Assembly (NCBI RefSeq): GCF_947623445.1
Contig: NC_135248.1
Location: forward strand, 14,455,820 to 14,519,819
Reading direction: 5' to 3'
DNA length: 64,000 nt
From: Clavelina lepadiformis
Taxonomy: Eukaryota > Chordata > Ascidiacea > Aplousobranchia > Clavelinidae
The notes beneath the pieces were generated by a model. It saw nothing but the letters and a program-made list of their open reading frames with translations, did not search any database and was not told the origin of the DNA. Positions 59,201-64,000 of this stretch are shown here, one piece after another. Made by a program: the position numbers and the translations under genes. Each line of letters begins with the position of its first letter. Within the stretch, counting starts at the first letter, position 1.

Positions 59201-62200
59201 ATAAGTTATTAGATATTTTCGTTGCGCGCTAAGACCTAAAATTTTTTTTTTGTGTAAAAACCTAACACTTTAGTCGACTAAATGAAATTCCTCCAACCAT
59301 CAGCATCACCTTTATAGAAAAGCTCGTATCCTTCAGATTTCTCCCCAGTCACCAGTTCTCCAGGTCTTGGCAGAAGAAAACATCCCATTTCATCGAAGGA
59401 AATTTTAATTTCACGTTTGTCGATGATGCTTTGAGTGCTGACAGTGACGTCTTCATCCAAGGTATCGTCCAGGTATTTCGACCCGCCGTCGAATCCGCAA
59501 GGATAAAAATCTTCATCTACCCAATTTCGTTGCAAGAAACAAAATCCCTGGTTGGTTCAAATTAACACAAAAACAATTCTAGTGTATATCCTGTGTATTA
59601 GTTCTGTGTCAGAACATAGATTAAGCAACAATATAATCAATTTAACTTAACAGTTTAACCAAAGCGTGGTAAAACTTGGTTAAAAGGCCTAATCAAAAAA
59701 AGTCCAAATTTGTTTCAAAGTGATGCAATGGATGATGATCACTGAATTGTCTGTAGTCACCTGAAATGGACGTTCATTGAACTCAGCAACATTTTTCTTG
59801 GTCAGGTTGTTGAGGACTGATGAATATTTTGTGAAAATCTGCAAACAAATAGAACAAATAGCCGGAGCTACCATACCTTTTATAGGTTAGAATAATATTT
59901 GATAGCACAGCTAAAATAATTGTAAAAGAGGCGTGAATAGCACGTGTAGTGTAAGTGCCGCAAATATTTTGTGAATGAAATCCCCAAATTTAAAGGTTTC
60001 AAAATTCCAGCAGTGTTCATCTGAAATTCGCCAAATAAAGTCCCGGCTTAAAAACTACTTAAAACGTTATAGTTACTGGAGCTAATTCGTCGAAAAGCAT
60101 ATTACACATGGATTACACATGCCTCCAAAAATATAGAGACTGGACCGGAATCTTAAAACCTAAACGGAAGTGACCATTCTGCGAGCCCCACATAGATTCA
60201 TTTCAACCAAGTTACCAATAAATAATGAAACTAGTGTTGCATAATTTCATTTTAGATTCTTCTACAGCTAACATCTTGTGGTCAATGCAAACAAAGGTAT
60301 TCAGTATTCCAATATGAAAAATATTTCGTTTAGAATCTAGTTAATTTTTAATTTTACAGGATTTCATGTAACATTACAAAGACTTCCGAGAAATTTAAAT
60401 CGTCTTACGTTTAAATTTTTGAGACGATCATCGCCCATGTATCCAGGGTTATTGTAAATTAGCAAAGAACTTAGCAAAGTGCTGAATGCAAAGATATCGG
60501 GTGAAGCGGCATTTCCATTTTCGTCAAAAGCTCCCTGTGTGTCCATGAGCAAAATGGCGACCTGCCGTATGTAGAAACATCATCATAGCTTAGTGAAGGT
60601 CAACTAGGAGTTTATGAGCGGATAATCACGCTAACACACATGTTACTGAGACCTGTTTCACGTAAAACGGACGTAGTTTAGAACACAAACCGTAGTAAAA
60701 TTATTAATATACAGTAAATGAGATTGAATATCTTTTCACATACGGTTGTTCCTGACTCATCACATTTCGAGGAAAAAGATACTTATCTTTAGGAGGTTGA
60801 TCTGACTCAGAGTTGACAAATTTTTATAGTTTGGTGGGTTAATTTGTGGCTCATTTATAATTGTGAAGAATCCTCGTTTACAAAAACAAAAATTTTCCAA
60901 ACAACTTATTCGCGGTCATAACATAAGCATTTCGGGAAATTGTTTCGCAAAAAAACTAAAATGCGGCCAATAGATTTTGGCATAGCATTTCTGGTTTTAA
61001 TATGCCAAACCAAAGATTTCAAGTTTGCCAAAGAGCACGTTCAAGATGTAAATACACAGGTAACTTGTGCTACGAACGTATAAACCAACCTTACCTTTTC
61101 CTGAAAATGGTTTAAACAACGCCATTGGGGTTGTGAACAGACTAGGTTTGTTTAATAAGATAATACTGTAATTATAGCATTGTTACACCACTGTGCAAAG
61201 CTATATCAGGTGGAGAGCACTTCTCTTACATATAATTGTAATTAAATACGTTTTGATATAGGGCGCGCAGTAAGTTTCATTTACCTTTGACTGGTCTTCT
61301 TTAAAGAGCAGGAAAGGTTGACTCCACACACTGATTCCGTTCACTTCTTCTTCACGATCTTCTGTTAACTTGAAATATTGTGGAACTTTCTCTTCAGAAG
61401 AAAACTTGCCTTTAACCTAAAACAAAATAACCTTAAAGGTTAGTCATGTAGCAATATTATGATATGAATGTTCCATTAACTATAATCATTAAATTAGTAT
61501 TAATATTATTAATTTATATTAATGTTTAATATAGTTTAATTAATATATACTAATGATATAATGTTAATAACACTTTAAATGATCAGTGAAAACTACATCG
61601 GTTGCAAAGATGAATTCAAAGCACAATGGCAGGTTACACCATCTTAAGCACCTCCTGTGCAAAACATCAGAATCTACATCTACGTGTAGCCTGAAATTTT
61701 AACCTGTGGCTACATCTGCATATAGATCTAAACCTTCATCCCGTATTGTAGTTTGTTTAACACAGTGTGGAACATTTAGCGGATAAACATGACTTGAATA
61801 ATAAACTAATTTTAAATTTATTAAATATTAATTAATTATTTAATTAATTAATTAATAAAAAATAATAAATTAATTAATAAAAAAACCTCTGAGCTTAAAT
61901 AATGAATCAGAAGATTGAGAAGAAAATATTTTCCACTTCTCATGGGTCCGGTTACGGAAACAACCATCACAGGATTTTCTTTGACATCCGGATGATGAAA
62001 TATTTTATCCAACGCTTCTTTGTTTAAATCGTATCCTCCTTTCTCCTTGGGTAGTAGTATTTGAAGAGCTACCTCGTCATCAAAGAATCCTTTGAAAGAA
62101 ATTCGTAGAACAATTCAATGAAGAGTAAAATATAAAATATAAGTCATTTTATGAACTCATAACGTAATCCATGAAGATATTATTCAACTTTCAATAACAA

Positions 62201-62382
62201 TAACATTATTACAACAATATTGCATTTACAATACCTGGTTGCCATTCCAGTACTTGTTGAGGGGAACACCCTGCTACTTTTTCTTCAATTCCCTTCTCTT
62301 GTTCAGATTCATCAGGTGCCAATTTCTTTTTCACTGTTCTCTCTATTTCAAGTATTGCTTCTTTCATATCACTGTCAGCCAT
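56281..62382 (-). CDS. Atlastin/GBP-like large GTPase family protein with altered G motifs
   Basis: Sixteen exons give 748 residues. Exons (minus): 62235-62382, 61887-62089, 61285-61416, 60409-60561, 59761-59838, 59310-59547, 58915-59099, 58749-58808, 58223-58423, 58044-58115, 57689-57874, 57521-57574, 57315-57371, 56974-57171, 56650-56721, 56281-56490. The N-terminal part aligns with the GB1/RHD3 G domain of atlastin: VSVTGPMRSGKYFLL (G1, 92-107), LLMDTQGAFD (G3), FCFLQRNW (G4), FDGGSKYLDD and MGCFLLPRPG. The rest is a long charged helical region. No transmembrane hairpin is seen, so it is probably soluble, as in GBPs. G1 has Tyr for the Mg-binding Ser/Thr, the switch I ETTGI is EEVNGI, and the base-binding RD is RN. 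Loss of GTPase activity is likely but inferred. The exon 57689-57874 borders are the least certain. Confidence 0.82.
58525..58624 (-). other. Exon-like segment inside the GTPase gene intron
   Basis: 100 nt between TTTTAG and GTAAAAG, open in one frame (AQSNRLMKQKFKNEKYEIDQ). It does not fit the phase of its neighbours (both phase 0): inclusion would meet a stop after seven codons. It may be a regulatory cassette or an exon relic, or may arise by chance. Confidence 0.3.
61490..61890. repeat. AT-rich low-complexity tract
   Basis: Runs of TTAATTAA and TAATAT around 61495-61560 and 61800-61885, in an intron of the GTPase gene. Confidence 0.7.
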
Positions 62383-62962
62383 TGTTGCAGGGAACCAAAA
62401 TACTCAAAACTCAGCTGGAAATACTCAACATTTGTTACAAATTCTAGTTTTGGAATATTTCATACAGCTCAATACAATTTAATCTTTTTTTTAATGATAC
62501 TCTATATTTTGACTGTTTGGTTGATTTATTAACGCATGTTAAAAGAATGGTTTCTAAGAAAACAGGAAAACCTGAACGTTTTTAGGAAACGTTTTATAAA
62601 GTGCTATATTCTTCAAACAAATCCATTCATTTTTTTGCAGAAAACACGAAGCAATTCCTAAACTCTACGATATCCCAACTTAAGTCAAACACATTCCGAC
62701 TAAAATGACTTCTAATTGTTGAGCGATGGTTAACTTCTTTTCCATGTAGAACACGCGCTTCATTTCCTAATCATTATTTCGCATTTTCTTTAATTGCTTA
62801 TTGCCTGAAAACCTCAAGAGAAATTACGCAGAAGCACAAAAGACGTTGCCGCGTTTTAGAATAAGTGAAAAACCTACCAACATGCAGTGATTCTTTTCAA
62901 CACGTCACCATGCTTCGTTTGTTATTGTGGGGAATTTTATCTTTAACGTAGGCGTTTTAAAA
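62383..62962. other. 5' flank of the atlastin/GBP-like gene
   Basis: About 580 bases up to the LTR-like fossil. It presumably holds the promoter. No clear motif identified. Confidence 0.4.
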
Positions 62963-63566
62963 TGTAGTGGCCTCGGTGGCATTTTTAATACCATTACATC
63001 ATTCTTGGAAAAGAGCTTTCCAGTTAATCTAATACCATTACGTCATTCTTGGAAATGCGTTTTCCAGTTATTGATTGGAGTTTTGTTGTTTTGATAACAC
63101 TACAATTATCGTTGGATATTTGAAAACTTGCTCTGAATAACTTCGTGTGAAAACTCCTTTTAGTACGTTACCAGGTCGTTTCCAAGAAGCTCCAAGAAAC
63201 TGTTTCCAGTTTTAACCGAATGTAATTTGATTGCCATCGCATTGTTTTTCTCGTTCACACGCTTTGAAATGTTCATGCTTTTTTTGTCGAATATTCCGCG
63301 CCACGTTTTATAAGCTCGAACTTCTGCGCGAGAAGTCGTCAGACGGAGAGATACAGAGAGTTGTACGACCATACTCCGGTAGTCATGGTGATTGTAATTC
63401 AATAGACATCTTATTAGCAGTGGTATTACTATGTTTTTGGTTATGCGTAATATTTAGAAAGTGTACAGCACCTACAATTAAAACCTTTTCTGGTAAACTG
63501 TATCTGTTATAATATAAAAAAACCTTCGGCTGACAAGAGGTTAGAGAATTCTAACCGCACGCAACA
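62963..63566 (+). mobile_element. LTR-like fossil repeat, copy 2
   Basis: About 600 bp, from TGTAGTGGCCTCGGTGG to CCGCACGCAACA, related to 7859-8501 in the same orientation. It has an ATTAAA-type signal near 63478. No coding part is visible within the window. Probably an old LTR of unknown family. Confidence 0.45.
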
Positions 63567-63733
63567 ATAGAGTCAGACTTTTAATGCAGCAGGTTAATTA
63601 AGTCAAAATAGCATAAGTTAAGACCGATGAACTCTGCACCTGCTGCATCAACCTCTGCAAAAATATAATATAGTGCTAAGGAAAACATTCCTCAAAACTA
63701 CACCGTTTCGTTTTTGTCATCGGTAAAGCAGCG

Positions 63734-63786
63734 TTACGTCATCGCGATTGTACGTTACGTCAGCGTTACGTCATTACGTTACGTCA
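63734..63786. promoter_or_regulatory. Cluster of four TTACGTCA sites
   Basis: TTACGTCA occurs at 63734, 63755, 63766 and 63779, within 53 bases. Its complement TGACGTAA is a CREB/ATF- and PAR-bZIP-type site. The cluster is built from a duplicated block (GTTACGTCATCGCGATTGTA). Confidence 0.5.
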
Positions 63787-63824
63787 TCGCGATTGTATCT
63801 ATGCCGTTCAGCATTTTCGCCACA

Positions 63825-63955
63825 CAGGTTTCATTGCGTAGATCGCACATTATTCTAAATCTGCTTCGATTTACAGTCATGATATCATCCTGTCTTGGCC
63901 TGAGGAGTTTTCAGATCGAAGCTTATTTGTAGCTGCATCGATGCAATTGTTCTTC
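63825..63955 (+). repeat. Dispersed repeat, copy 2
   Basis: Diverged counterpart of 54307-54633 in the opposite orientation. It lies just after the TTACGTCA cluster, so the cluster may belong to the repeat. Confidence 0.5.
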
Positions 63956-64000
63956 AAACTTCATCGGCTTCGCGTCTTATCTACAACTTATCTGCTGTTA

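Overview
The window is animal nuclear DNA: AT-rich, with short GT-AG introns, full-length metazoan genes and many small DNA-transposon derivatives. The most vertebrate-like proteins (AK8, SMC1, ATPSCKMT, PHB2), the compact introns and the minisatellites suggest an invertebrate deuterostome, most probably a tunicate. That assignment is inference from gene style, not from a diagnostic marker.

Region 1 (1-24.7 kb) is a rearranged UNC93/PHB2 neighbourhood. An intact eight-exon UNC93A-like transporter gene (17123-20892, +) lies tail to tail with an intact nine-exon prohibitin-2 gene (21653-24728, -). A direct duplicate of its right part (18961-23052) lies at 1-4090. That duplicate carries UNC93 exons 5-8 and a PHB2 fragment cut inside exon 5. 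Between them is a third, inverted UNC93 copy (4641-12249, -), which is a pseudogene: exon 3 and the last two exons are absent and exon 6 has a stop. An orphan last-exon fragment lies at 14281-14515. The pseudogene's first intron has swollen to about 5.7 kb and holds a hAT MITE, a mariner derivative with perfect 34-bp ends, an LTR-like fossil and two inverted arrays of a 15-16 bp minisatellite.

Region 2 (24.7-34.4 kb) holds two rightward genes: ATPSCKMT (mitochondrial ATP synthase c-subunit lysine methyltransferase; five exons) and AK8 (twin-domain adenylate kinase; twelve exons).

Region 3 (35.1-53.4 kb) is leftward and chromatin-related. It holds a 26-exon cohesin SMC1 gene, a single-exon RTF1 (Paf1 complex), and a second, shorter single-exon RTF1-like gene.

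Region 4 (56.3-62.4 kb, leftward) is a sixteen-exon atlastin/GBP-like large GTPase gene whose G1, switch I and G4 motifs are all altered, so it may not be an active GTPase. The right end holds an LTR-like fossil and a cluster of TTACGTCA sites.

The main points for a second look are a minor-spliceosome AT-AC intron in both PHB2 copies, the atlastin-like presumptive pseudo-GTPase, the intronless RTF1 pair, and the inverted minisatellites with a roughly 440-bp higher-order period. Exon coordinates were worked out by hand from reading frame, splice-site consensus and remembered homologues.
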